Shown here: positions 7,599-16,049 of the stretch, piece by piece
Layout: each line of letters starts with the position of its first letter
How positions within the stretch are numbered: position 1 is the stretch's first letter
From: Actinomycetes bacterium
GTDB taxonomy: Bacteria > Actinomycetota > Acidimicrobiia > Acidimicrobiales > Palsa-688
Assembly (NCBI GenBank): GCA_021847945.1
Contig: JAJZNG010000118.1
Location: 1-48,304, forward strand
DNA: 48,304 nt
Reading direction: 5' to 3'
Made by a program: the position numbers and the translations under genes
The notes under the pieces: generated by a model
Databases searched by the model: none
What the model was told of the DNA's origin: nothing
The model's input: the letters and a program-made list of their open reading frames with translations, nothing else

Positions 7599-9350
7599 TC
7601 ACCTGTATCCGTTGGTTATCGGCACCCGTCGGTCCCTACCGAAAGCCTTGGCTGTGATCCGGATTCCCGGCGGGGTCTGACGACGTTTGTACTCCGCCAC
7701 GTCAACCAGCCTTACGACTTTCGAGACCACAGCCTCGTCGAAACCAGCTTCGACGAGATCCGATGCGGTCATATCCTCCTCTACGTACGCCTCAAGGAGT
7801 GGATCGAGAAGATCGTATGAAGGCAACGACTGGTCGTCGCGCTGGTCGGGCCTCAACTCCGCCGAAGGCGGTTTGGTCATCACGTCGGGAGGCAGCAGAG
7901 GGTTCGGTCCGGAGCTGTCCCTCCATGCGCACAGGCGATAGACCATCGTCTTTGCGACGTCCTTTATCACGGCGAAGCCACCTGCGGTGTCCCCGTAAAG
8001 CGTTGAATAGCCGACCGCTGCTTCGCTCTTGTTCCCAGTGGTAAGAACCAACCACCCCTGCTTGTTCGAGAGCGCCATGAGCAGAAGACCGCGAATCCTG
8101 CTCTGAAGGTTCTCCTCGGCCAGCCCGGGATGCTCTGCGCTCAGCGTACCTGCGAGCAGGTCCAGAAAGGCCTGGTGGGGCTCCTCGATCCCAATAACGC
8201 GGAGGTCTATACCAAGGTTTGTCGCGAGGCTGCGGGCGTCATCCACAGAACCTTGACTTGAATATCGGGACGGCATAGCCACCCCGTGCACGTGATCAGC
8301 TCCTACAGCGTCGACCGCTACCATCGCCACCAGGGACGAGTCGATGCCCCCGGAGAGGCCGATGACGACATCGGTGAAGCCGTTCTTGCGCACGTAGTCC
8401 CGGGTACCGAGCACGAGCGCTTGGTACATCTCCTCGAGACGTGCGAGGCGCTCGTGAAGATGCGCTCCTAGACTAACTGCGACGGCGCCGGGATAGGTCT
8501 GGCCTTTCGAACTAATAGAGTTCCGGGAACGAGTCGTCTGCCATACCGGAACGACAGGCAACGGGTTGGTGATCGTCCTCCCGCGGGGATCGATGAGACG
8601 TTTTCGAAAGACGGGGCGCACGTTAAGGTCGAGGATTGACAGAGCTTCTTCGAACTGGGGTAGAGAAGCGACTAAGTCGCCCCGCTCGTCAAAGACCATA
8701 GACGCCCCGTCGAATACGAGCTCGTCCTGACCGCCGACGCAATTGACATAGACGAGAGCGCAGCTTGAATCGGCTGCCCGGGTTGCGAGCATGCGCTCCC
8801 GGTCGGCCACACGCCCGACGGAGTACGGCGAAGCATTGATGTTGATCATGAGCTCCGCTCCGGCGGCAGCCTGCGCGGAGATCGGACCGGACGGCGTCCA
8901 CGCGTCCTCGCAGATCGAAACTCCCACCCGGACGCCGCATACACCGAACAGCTGGTCAGCTCCAGACCCCGACGCGAAGTATCGCTGCTCGTCGAAGACA
9001 CCGTAGTTGGGGAGAACCTGTTTGTGGTACACCCCGCGGACGCCGCCTCCAGCGCAGACGGCTGCAGCGTTGTAAAGGTCAGTCTGTTCGTCGACGAAGC
9101 CGACAACAGCGACCAAACCGCTCGCGGCTTTCGCTATTCGCTCCAGTGCTCGCATGTTGTCGGCGACGAACCCTGGCTTTAGTAGGAGGTCTTCGGGTGG
9201 GTAGCCGGTGACAGCAAGCTCGGGGAAAACCGCTATGTCGGCGCCGTACGACTCGGCCTGCCCCAGAAGCTGGACTACCTTGGCAGTGTTGGCTTCGAGG
9301 TCACCTACGACGGGATTGATCTGGGCGAGCGCTAGACGCAGTCGTGACAC
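7599..9350 (-). CDS. nadE: Glutamine-dependent NAD(+) synthetase
   Basis: Catalyses the ATP-dependent amidation of nicotinic acid adenine dinucleotide to NAD, using ammonia from glutamine. The 583 aa hold an N-terminal nitrilase-fold glutaminase (about 1-260) with the Glu-Lys-Cys triad visible in FPELAVTG (Glu44), YHKQVLPNYGVFDE and VSICEDAW. A C-terminal synthetase domain (about 290-583) has the PP-loop GLSGGIDSSLVA, then STLYGDTAGGFAVIKD and TKPPSAELRPDQRDD. Length and domain order match the two-domain form found in actinobacteria. The start is GTG at 9350 (MSRLRLALAQINP), where the nitrilase fold begins. It stands alone, followed by a hairpin. Confidence 0.96.
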   Translation of the reverse strand: MSRLRLALAQINPVVGDLEANTAKVVQLLGQAESYGADIAVFPELAVTGYPPEDLLLKPGFVADNMRALERIAKAASGLVAVVGFVDEQTDLYNAAAVCAGGGVRGVYHKQVLPNYGVFDEQRYFASGSGADQLFGVCGVRVGVSICEDAWTPSGPISAQAAAGAELMININASPYSVGRVADRERMLATRAADSSCALVYVNCVGGQDELVFDGASMVFDERGDLVASLPQFEEALSILDLNVRPVFRKRLIDPRGRTITNPLPVVPVWQTTRSRNSISSKGQTYPGAVAVSLGAHLHERLARLEEMYQALVLGTRDYVRKNGFTDVVIGLSGGIDSSLVAMVAVDAVGADHVHGVAMPSRYSSQGSVDDARSLATNLGIDLRVIGIEEPHQAFLDLLAGTLSAEHPGLAEENLQSRIRGLLLMALSNKQGWLVLTTGNKSEAAVGYSTLYGDTAGGFAVIKDVAKTMVYRLCAWRDSSGPNPLLPPDVMTKPPSAELRPDQRDDQSLPSYDLLDPLLEAYVEEDMTASDLVEAGFDEAVVSKVVRLVDVAEYKRRQTPPGIRITAKAFGRDRRVPITNGYR

Positions 9351-9437
9351 GGTCTGAGCGTAGTCACGTCTCCGCCTTGTCTACGAACAGCCTCCTGCCG
9401 GCTCCTTCGGAACGCTCGCGGGAAAGACCCCCGCAGC

Positions 9438-9863
9438 TCAGACCGGCTGGACCTCAGCGGTGCAGAACCGGCAACGGCTTGCAGCCTTGGGGATGTCGCT
9501 TAGGCACTGGGGGCACGCCCTGTCGGTGCTCTCGGGATCCGGGTTGGCCTGGCGTCGCGCCAGGAGCGTCCGGACGGGGCGAACGACCAGGAAGAACACC
9601 ACCGCCGCTACGACGACGAAGGTTATGGCGTCGTTGATGAGCTGGCCGTAGAGGAACACTCCATGACCGATGGTGAAAGAAAGCGTCGAGAAGGAGTGCG
9701 ACGACTTTCCAGGTATGGCCAGCAGCGACAGTACGAGGCCGACCACGTCCTTTACGACGGCGCCGAAGAACGTAGCGATTATGACAGCGACGGCGAGGTC
9801 GATGACGTTACCCTGCATTACAAAGTCTTTGAACTCCGAGATTGCTTTGGGCTTGTCAGCCAC
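9438..9863 (-). CDS. mscL: Large-conductance mechanosensitive channel MscL with C-terminal zinc-ribbon tail
   Basis: The channel opens under membrane tension to release solutes during hypo-osmotic shock. It starts with FKDFVMQGNVIDLAVAVII, the MscL N-terminal helix and first membrane segment, and has a second membrane segment, AITFVVVAAVVFFLVVRPV, near residues 80-98. After the usual cytoplasmic tail it carries CPQCLSDIP-x5-CRFC, four cysteines in CxxC-CxxC spacing typical of a small zinc ribbon, a known but less common extension. 141 aa in total. ATG start at 9863. It is separated from nadE by 87 nt and from the pseudokinase gene upstream by 99 nt. Confidence 0.95.
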   Translation of the reverse strand: MADKPKAISEFKDFVMQGNVIDLAVAVIIATFFGAVVKDVVGLVLSLLAIPGKSSHSFSTLSFTIGHGVFLYGQLINDAITFVVVAAVVFFLVVRPVRTLLARRQANPDPESTDRACPQCLSDIPKAASRCRFCTAEVQPV

Positions 9864-9962
9864 TGTGCTGCGTCCTTTCTGTCGCGTACTACCCCGGTTA
9901 GCTACGCCATGCCAGGACTTTTTGTCTAGCCCTTCGGCGTGGCGGGGCAGATACTACTCGAC

Positions 9963-11531
9963 TCAGACCACGCCGAGCGCTACGAGCGCAGCCACGGCTA
10001 TGACTATTGCGGCAGCGGCGATGAGAGCTTTCGCCGCCAACGGAAGGTGACCCGGCCCTGAGTTTTCACCACGGCCACCCATGACGGCAGTTCGGTTTCG
10101 TGGCGGCGCAGGTGCAGGACGCCCCTGGGCGGGAACTTGTGCAGTTAAGCCCGCCGGACTTGCGCCAGCTAGGGATTTGCGGGCGGGAGATACCCGACCC
10201 CACCGAGCACCAACCCCGAGGTGACTCAAAGCTACACCTCGGGACCCGGAACTGTCCCCGTCGGCCCGACTCGGGCTTTCGGGTATCACCGGAAAGGCCG
10301 GAGTCGGAGGCTTCAGGAGTTCCAAAGCGTCGAGGGGCTCGTCGGGCCCCTTGAGGGGTAGCTGGGGTTGACCTCTCGTACCCGGCGGGAGAGGTTCGAT
10401 TCTGCGGCCCCCGCCGAGCGGAGGTTCCAAAGCCCTCCGAGACGCCTGCCGCCGGCGTGGTCCCTCCACGCTGCGGTCCTCGCTTGGCAGCGACGCGTCC
10501 GCATCCGCGGAACTTGCGGCACCGGTCGCGACGGCGGCTTCTATGCTAAATGTAACGTTGCTGTCCCCGCGACCGGCCCAGGATAAACCACCCCGGGTTC
10601 CAGCCACTGACAGACCATCTGATGGCCAGCCGTGACGCTCCCGAATCTCAACCAGAGCCGCAGAGCATTCCACCGAGTTGGAGACCCTTGAGGATGGAGT
10701 CTTAGCAAGCGCCGAAGCGACCAGTTCCCTCAGATCGCCAGGTATCCCCCCGCGAAGGGGAGGCGCGGGTTCGGCGAGGACCCGAAGAGCGAAAGCGGCG
10801 GCAGACTCTCCGGGCAGGACCTCAAAAGGGGCTTGTCCACTCAGCATCTCGTAGAGCAGAGATCCAAGTGAGTAGACATCGGCGGCCGGTCCGGCCGCAA
10901 ATCCTTCGAGCACTTCTGGGGCGGCGTGACGCACCAACTCCGTGCCTTCGCTTAGAGGTGCTAGCCGGGCCTCACCCGACACGAGGGTGGCGAACCCAGC
11001 GACCTCGACATCTCCGTCGGGAGCCAGCATAACGTTCTCGGAACACAGCGCCAGGTGTGACATGCCGGCGCTGTGGACCGCAGCAAGAGCACTCGCCACG
11101 CTGATACCGACATTGACAACCTGCGCCGGCGCGAACTCCCATCCCCGAGCGATAGTGTCCGCGAGGCTCAGCGACCGATAGGAAACGACGAGGCCCACGT
11201 TGCCAGCCGGCAGCTCGAGGACACTTCGGACAGGACAGACGTGAGGGTGCGTGCTCAACTCGATCAGCCGGCGGGCGCGCCTCAATGCATGCCGACGCTG
11301 CGAGCTAGTAGCCCCTGTGAGACCAACCAGCTCGATCTCCACCCTGCAGCGGGCCACCGGATCGAGCGCCTCGTAGCTGTTGCGAGCGCCGGGGTGCGCA
11401 CGAGCAACCAGCGGGGCGTAGAGCGCTAGCTTTGGGTCCTCTTCGAAAGCGGTGACCGCCTTTTCCTCCGTCCCCGCAAGCCGCCGGGCTGTCGGGTCGG
11501 ATATTCGCCCGGCTCTTCTACGAACGACCAC
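9963..11531 (-). CDS. Membrane-anchored Ser/Thr kinase-fold protein, predicted pseudokinase
   Basis: Kinase-like domain over about residues 30-310, a Pro-rich linker, and one C-terminal membrane helix (AAKALIAAAAIVIAVAALVALG). Fold landmarks survive: HAAPEVLEG for the APE motif and ADVYSLGSLLYEMLSGQAPFE for helix F. The catalytic residues do not. The VAIK lysine position reads VEIEL, the HRDLKPxNV loop reads HLALCSENV (Asp to Ala, Lys to Cys) and DFG reads AGF. The glycine loop is also absent. Phosphotransfer is unlikely; a scaffold or sensor role is inferred. The longest ORF starts at TTG 11555. I use GTG 11531, preceded by GGGAGG, which overlaps the transglutaminase-like gene by 14 nt. It is the last gene of a five-gene operon, a place where related actinobacterial operons carry an active kinase. 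Confidence 0.85.
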   Translation of the reverse strand: MVVRRRAGRISDPTARRLAGTEEKAVTAFEEDPKLALYAPLVARAHPGARNSYEALDPVARCRVEIELVGLTGATSSQRRHALRRARRLIELSTHPHVCPVRSVLELPAGNVGLVVSYRSLSLADTIARGWEFAPAQVVNVGISVASALAAVHSAGMSHLALCSENVMLAPDGDVEVAGFATLVSGEARLAPLSEGTELVRHAAPEVLEGFAAGPAADVYSLGSLLYEMLSGQAPFEVLPGESAAAFALRVLAEPAPPLRGGIPGDLRELVASALAKTPSSRVSNSVECSAALVEIRERHGWPSDGLSVAGTRGGLSWAGRGDSNVTFSIEAAVATGAASSADADASLPSEDRSVEGPRRRQASRRALEPPLGGGRRIEPLPPGTRGQPQLPLKGPDEPLDALELLKPPTPAFPVIPESPSRADGDSSGSRGVALSHLGVGARWGRVSPARKSLAGASPAGLTAQVPAQGRPAPAPPRNRTAVMGGRGENSGPGHLPLAAKALIAAAAIVIAVAALVALGVV

Positions 11532-13947
11532 TGCCCTTCGACCTCCCGAGGCCAACCATAGCGGCCATTGACCGGATCCAGCGGACGCGAAGGCCGACTA
11601 GCTGGCGCAGGTCAACTCTGATAGCCGCACGCACGTCGCTCTCCGCCTGCCAAAGTTCATCTATGTCATCTTGGCCTACTGGAGCGGACGGGTTGAACAC
11701 GACCCGTTCGGCTAGCAGAGCGACCCGACCTGCGGACTCAAGGACGGCCGGCCCGTAGACCCCGGCCAGTTCGGCGGCTACCTCCGCGTTGGTCGAAGCC
11801 TCGGGCAGTCTCACGCCGAACCTTTCGGCTCTCTCCAGGATCTCGCACCACGCTCCGACGACTTGACCTGGCGGATCGGCGCAGACGCGTCGTCGCCGGC
11901 GAGCCCTTCGCTTCAGCGACGGCAACAGTCCAGCCGCGACTACGGCCAACAGGAGCGATATCACTGCGGCCACCGCCCAACCCGACGACCCTCTCTTCGG
12001 GATCGACGACGTCGGTGCCGGCGGTGCCACTGCGTGCTGCTCGCCGGATGCTGGTCCTGGCGCTGCTACGGCGACCGGCGAGGCGACCGTCGTCGGTGCT
12101 GTCCGAGCTGGTTGCGGGGCCGGGCTTCCCGCTGCTGTAGCCGTCGTGGGTGTCGGGTCCGCAAGGAGCCAGCCCCTTCCAACGACTGGGATCTCAACCC
12201 ACGTCCAAATCTCTGCGCTGTTCAACTTGAAGGTGGCTGAGCTCGAAGCTTCCGAGCGTTCGGATGCGGTTAGGCGCATCCCCGTCACGACCCTCGAAGG
12301 CACTCCTAGAAGTCTCGCTGCGACAGCGAAGAAAGTCGCGAACTGCTCAGGTGTAGCTGCTCTGTCTACTGTGACGGCGTTTATCACCTGGGCCAGGGAG
12401 GTTCCCCCCAGGGGAGGTGAGGACGACAGTGAAGGGTCTATCCACTTGTCGTCGGCGCGAAGCCCACGCAGGGCGGCCTCCAAGAAAGCCACGGTCGGGC
12501 TCGGCCTCATCCCGGTCAGGTAGGACAAGAACCCGACCGTCGCGCTCAAGTAAGACTGAGCTCCTTCAGGAAGTTCGATGTCTGTAGTGTCACCGGCTTG
12601 CAGGTCTATCTGAGAGCCCGAGGGCAGCTGGGCGAACGTAAGGGGGGACGTCCGTGACCTAACTACATAACGGGCGCCCGGACCTCCACCGTCCTCCAAG
12701 ATCATGCCGGTAGTGCCATCAGCATCTACTTGAACTCCCGATATCTGCGAAGGACGTCCGACCGCCGGCAGAAGTGAGATCGGCCAGGACGCAGCAAGGT
12801 TGAAAATCTGCCCGATCACCCGCGTTCGACCTCCGGTGGGAGACAGGTCAGGAATGCGACCGCCGGTTGGCACGAACGTAGCCCTGAAGGACCACAGTCC
12901 ACCGTTGTAGTCGTCGAGGACGGCCGCTTGTAGGTACTGCGTCTGCGAACCCGAGAGGGTCACCGAACCCAGCGACACAGGGCGCTCACCGTTGTCGTCA
13001 CGAAGTTGTGCAAGCTCGTCGACAGGGTCGTTGATCACCGGCGTCACGACCTGAGCTTGGAGATGTAACACAACGGGCTTGCCGGAGCCGCTCAGACTCG
13101 CAGGCACCGCGAGGGCCAATACTGACGCCACTAACACGGAGACCGCCGTCGCCCGAGCGAGTGGACCGAAGCGTGTGGCCAGGCCTGCACCGGCATTCTC
13201 GGCGGAAAACGCCGGCTCGACCTGATAGGCGCCGGGGCGCTCAGACAACTCTCGCCAGCCGGAGTCGCCACCAAGCGAGCCAGACGAAACGCGTACCCCC
13301 GAATCGACTATCCCATGGATTACGGCTGCTGCTGTCGCTATGACTACGAGCAGTTCCGGGCCACTCGCCTGACTTTGGGAAGGCAATGCCGAGGCGGCCG
13401 AAATAGACCCGATGTAGGCAGCTAAGGGAATCGTCAATGCAAGGACACCACGATGAGAAGTGAACCGAGGAACCAGGCGCGAAGGCGACTCTCCTAGCCT
13501 TGCAAACGACGCGTCTGGAAGCGGAAGTGTCCTCGCAACTATTTCAGCGGTTAGGGCTGCCGACACCCACTCGACGACGAGCAGAGGAACCAGAGTCCGG
13601 ATACTTCCCACCAAGGGCAGTGTCTCGGTCAGCAAGTTCCGCGGTCCGCTGCTGAGCACATCCCGCAGCGTCACCACGTTACCTCCGCAGATCGCCAACG
13701 CCGCCGCCACCAATACAACGACGCTCACCGCCAAACTTGCCCCTGACCTGACCTTGTAGTACCGGGAGGCGATAAATGCTACAGCGACTGGCACTGGTGC
13801 CGCCCCCCACAACACTGCCGGCGCCCACGCCACACGGTAGGCTCCCAGGAGAGGGCTAACGGCCACGACGGAACAGAGAGCAACCAACCCGGCCAGAGCG
13901 ATAATCCCCGGTGTCCGAACTCTCAAAGATCCGCCCCCGTGCGCCAT
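11518..13947 (-). CDS. TgpA-like multi-TM transglutaminase-fold protein, predicted catalytically dead
   Basis: An 809-aa membrane protein. About six N-terminal membrane segments (residues 10-230, DUF3488-like) are followed by a further segment, an extracytoplasmic part with a transglutaminase-core fold near residues 480-620, a Pro/Ala/Thr linker, another membrane helix near 655 and a cytoplasmic tail (DUF4129-like position). In active relatives the core reads GYCEHFASAFA..ARVVTGY, then DAHAWVEV and WVxxDPTP. Here these read ATPEQFATFFAVAARLLGVPSRVVTGM, EIWTWVEI and WLLADPTP. The catalytic Cys is Pro and the His is Trp; only the Asp remains. It overlaps the DUF58 gene by 25 nt and the pseudokinase gene at its 3' end, so it is translated from the same operon mRNA. 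Confidence 0.88.
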   Translation of the reverse strand: MAHGGGSLRVRTPGIIALAGLVALCSVVAVSPLLGAYRVAWAPAVLWGAAPVPVAVAFIASRYYKVRSGASLAVSVVVLVAAALAICGGNVVTLRDVLSSGPRNLLTETLPLVGSIRTLVPLLVVEWVSAALTAEIVARTLPLPDASFARLGESPSRLVPRFTSHRGVLALTIPLAAYIGSISAASALPSQSQASGPELLVVIATAAAVIHGIVDSGVRVSSGSLGGDSGWRELSERPGAYQVEPAFSAENAGAGLATRFGPLARATAVSVLVASVLALAVPASLSGSGKPVVLHLQAQVVTPVINDPVDELAQLRDDNGERPVSLGSVTLSGSQTQYLQAAVLDDYNGGLWSFRATFVPTGGRIPDLSPTGGRTRVIGQIFNLAASWPISLLPAVGRPSQISGVQVDADGTTGMILEDGGGPGARYVVRSRTSPLTFAQLPSGSQIDLQAGDTTDIELPEGAQSYLSATVGFLSYLTGMRPSPTVAFLEAALRGLRADDKWIDPSLSSSPPLGGTSLAQVINAVTVDRAATPEQFATFFAVAARLLGVPSRVVTGMRLTASERSEASSSATFKLNSAEIWTWVEIPVVGRGWLLADPTPTTATAAGSPAPQPARTAPTTVASPVAVAAPGPASGEQHAVAPPAPTSSIPKRGSSGWAVAAVISLLLAVVAAGLLPSLKRRARRRRRVCADPPGQVVGAWCEILERAERFGVRLPEASTNAEVAAELAGVYGPAVLESAGRVALLAERVVFNPSAPVGQDDIDELWQAESDVRAAIRVDLRQLVGLRVRWIRSMAAMVGLGRSKGSGRS

Positions 13948-15074
13948 CTTCGGGATAGCTCGTTAGCATCGCGGCACTGCAAGACCGTCACTCCGGGGTG
14001 GGCTCCGTAGTTCATCGGTTCTTCGACGATTGACACGACAACGATCCGGTCGAAGCGCCGACGCAGTGCCGATAGGGTCGCCAGGACCTCCCCAGAGATA
14101 CCTCCCGCTACCACCACTAAGCTCGTTCCTCCCTTGGCACGGCGGAGAAGCAGAAGCTGTTCCAACACTGAGCCGGAACTTTCAGGCGTGACATCGGTGA
14201 GGTAGTCGTCGATTGCCTGCACGTCCTCGAACGAGGCGGTCCCCCGGATCTCCCCCGAAGTGCTGCGCAGTTCTACGGGCCCCAGGCCTACCGACATGGA
14301 GACCACGACGGACGCAGCTACGTCGACGGCTTGCTCGAAGCCGTCGACGCTGTAACTGGACGGGTTGAGATCCAGCACTACGACCGTTCGCGCCTGCGCA
14401 GTGTCCACGTTCTGGCGCACCACGAGGCGCCCCAGATGAGCACTCGACGGCCAGTGGACGAGGCGGAGTTCGTCACCTATGACATATTCACGTAAGCGGT
14501 GAAATGTTATGCTCCCCTGCGGGGCCGCGTCGCTGGAGGGTCCTTCAACAATCCTGGACGCCCCGACGGCGAGCGGCGCCAACTTCACTATCCGAGGACG
14601 CACTCGAAAGACGCCTGTCGAGCCTAGGATCTGCACGCTGCGCCACATGCCGAAAGGATCCGAGCGCGGCAGATCAATCGGACCAACCCGGAAAGTTCCT
14701 CTCGAATCTGTCGGAAGCCGATATGCGCGGATGGCCGATTGGCCAGCAGCGAGCCGGGGTAGGGAGGAGACGAGGCGTTGCCCGCCGATGTTTTGCTCGA
14801 CGACCAAAGCACCAACGGCACGACGCGACTGGTTTGTCGCCTCTATGAGCGCTACCGCCGGGCCTCCTTTCTCCACGTAGTGAGGTTCGATACTGCGCGA
14901 CAGAGAAACTCTGGGGCGGCGCATCACGTAGGACAGCGACCCAGCGTCGAGGAGGACCAGGCCAACTCCTAGAACCGTGACCGGCTCCCAACGGCACAGG
15001 ATGCCTATGAGACTGACGGCCGCACCTATCAAAGCTGTGAACGCACCAAAAGTGCTTACCCCGACAGACCTCAC
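13923..15074 (-). CDS. DUF58 domain protein (MoxR-associated, vWA-like fold)
   Basis: 383 aa with two N-terminal membrane helices (about 10-50), an immunoglobulin-like middle part and the DUF58 signature FHRLREYVIGDELRLVHWPSSAHLGRLVVRQN near residues 195-225. VVVLDLNPSSYSVDGFEQAV then begins the vWA-like domain. The DxS-like metal site is partly changed (DLNPSS), as is common in DUF58. It follows moxR with a 4-nt GTGA overlap and precedes the transglutaminase-like gene with a 25-nt overlap. DUF58 proteins act with MoxR ATPases in assembling or activating membrane or extracytoplasmic proteins; the client here is unknown, and its operon neighbours are candidates. Confidence 0.92.
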   Translation of the reverse strand: MRSVGVSTFGAFTALIGAAVSLIGILCRWEPVTVLGVGLVLLDAGSLSYVMRRPRVSLSRSIEPHYVEKGGPAVALIEATNQSRRAVGALVVEQNIGGQRLVSSLPRLAAGQSAIRAYRLPTDSRGTFRVGPIDLPRSDPFGMWRSVQILGSTGVFRVRPRIVKLAPLAVGASRIVEGPSSDAAPQGSITFHRLREYVIGDELRLVHWPSSAHLGRLVVRQNVDTAQARTVVVLDLNPSSYSVDGFEQAVDVAASVVVSMSVGLGPVELRSTSGEIRGTASFEDVQAIDDYLTDVTPESSGSVLEQLLLLRRAKGGTSLVVVAGGISGEVLATLSALRRRFDRIVVVSIVEEPMNYGAHPGVTVLQCRDANELSRRWRTGADL

Positions 15075-16039
15075 GGCTTTACACGTCGGGGGACCGGGAC
15101 AGCGGCGAGAGCCCTTTCGACGATGTCCCGGGCGCTTACACCACGGAGCTCAGCTTCGGGTCTCATGATTATGCGGTGAGCGAGGGTCGGTCGTGCCATC
15201 ACCTTGACGTCGTCGGGACTCACGTAACTCCTACCTTCGGCGGCAGCTACTACGCGCGCCGCCCGAAGGAGTGCTATCCCCCCACGAGGTGAAACGCCAA
15301 GGCGTACATCAGGCCGGTTGCGGGTGTCGCCGCAGATAGCGACTATATAATCCTCCAAAGGAGCAGAGACCTCGACATTGCACTTCACCACCTCCACCAG
15401 GTCCAACAGTTCGTCCCCAGTCATGACAGGCGCAAGGCTCGCCACAACCGGTTCGTCCTTCTCAGCTCTTAAGACCAGAGCTTCCTCTTCCGGGCTTGGG
15501 TAGCCGATATCAATCCTCATGAGAAATCGGTCGAGTTGGGCCTCCGGCAGAGCGTAGGTACCCTCCAGGTCGATCGGGTTCTGGGTGGCGACTACTACGA
15601 ACGGACGCGGGACCCTGTAGACGGTGGCGTCAGTCGTGACGGTTCGCTCTTGCATCACCTCGAGAAGCGCTGACTGCGTCTTGGGGGACGCACGGTTTAT
15701 TTCGTCTCCTAGAACGATGTTCGCGAACACAGGGCCGGGCCGAAAGCTGAAAGTCGAGGTCGCCTGATCGAACACCGAGATTCCGGTGACGTCGCTGGGA
15801 AGAAGGTCGGGGGTGAACTGGATCCGATTCCATGTAAGAGCGACCGACGCCGCTATCGAGCGCGCTAGTGACGTCTTGCCCACGCCAGGCACGTCTTCGA
15901 TCAAAAGATGGCCCTCGGCGAGAACACAGCCGACCGCCTGTCGGACCACTTCGTCTTTACCCCGCATAACCTGGCAGACGTTAGCTACGAGACGGTCAAA
16001 ACGCTGAACGAATGCGCGCATTCCCGGGTTGAAGCTCAA
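15071..16039 (-). CDS. MoxR family AAA+ ATPase
   Basis: 322 aa. Walker A is LIEDVPGVGKTSLARS near residue 50, Walker B is IVLGDEINRASPKTQSALLEVMQERTVT near 115, then sensor-1 VATQNPIDLEGTYALPEAQLDRF near 150 and a C-terminal lid domain. This is the standard MoxR (APE2220-like) arrangement, a chaperone-like ATPase that matures metal- or vWA-containing partners. The called TTG start at 16039 is preceded by AGGGGG at good spacing. An ATG at 16021 is the alternative. It lies 10 nt after the fibronectin protein and overlaps DUF58 by 4 nt. All catalytic motifs are intact, unlike the two enzyme-fold proteins downstream. Confidence 0.95.
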   Translation of the reverse strand: MSFNPGMRAFVQRFDRLVANVCQVMRGKDEVVRQAVGCVLAEGHLLIEDVPGVGKTSLARSIAASVALTWNRIQFTPDLLPSDVTGISVFDQATSTFSFRPGPVFANIVLGDEINRASPKTQSALLEVMQERTVTTDATVYRVPRPFVVVATQNPIDLEGTYALPEAQLDRFLMRIDIGYPSPEEEALVLRAEKDEPVVASLAPVMTGDELLDLVEVVKCNVEVSAPLEDYIVAICGDTRNRPDVRLGVSPRGGIALLRAARVVAAAEGRSYVSPDDVKVMARPTLAHRIIMRPEAELRGVSARDIVERALAAVPVPRRVKP

Positions 16040-16049
16040 AGTTTCCCCC

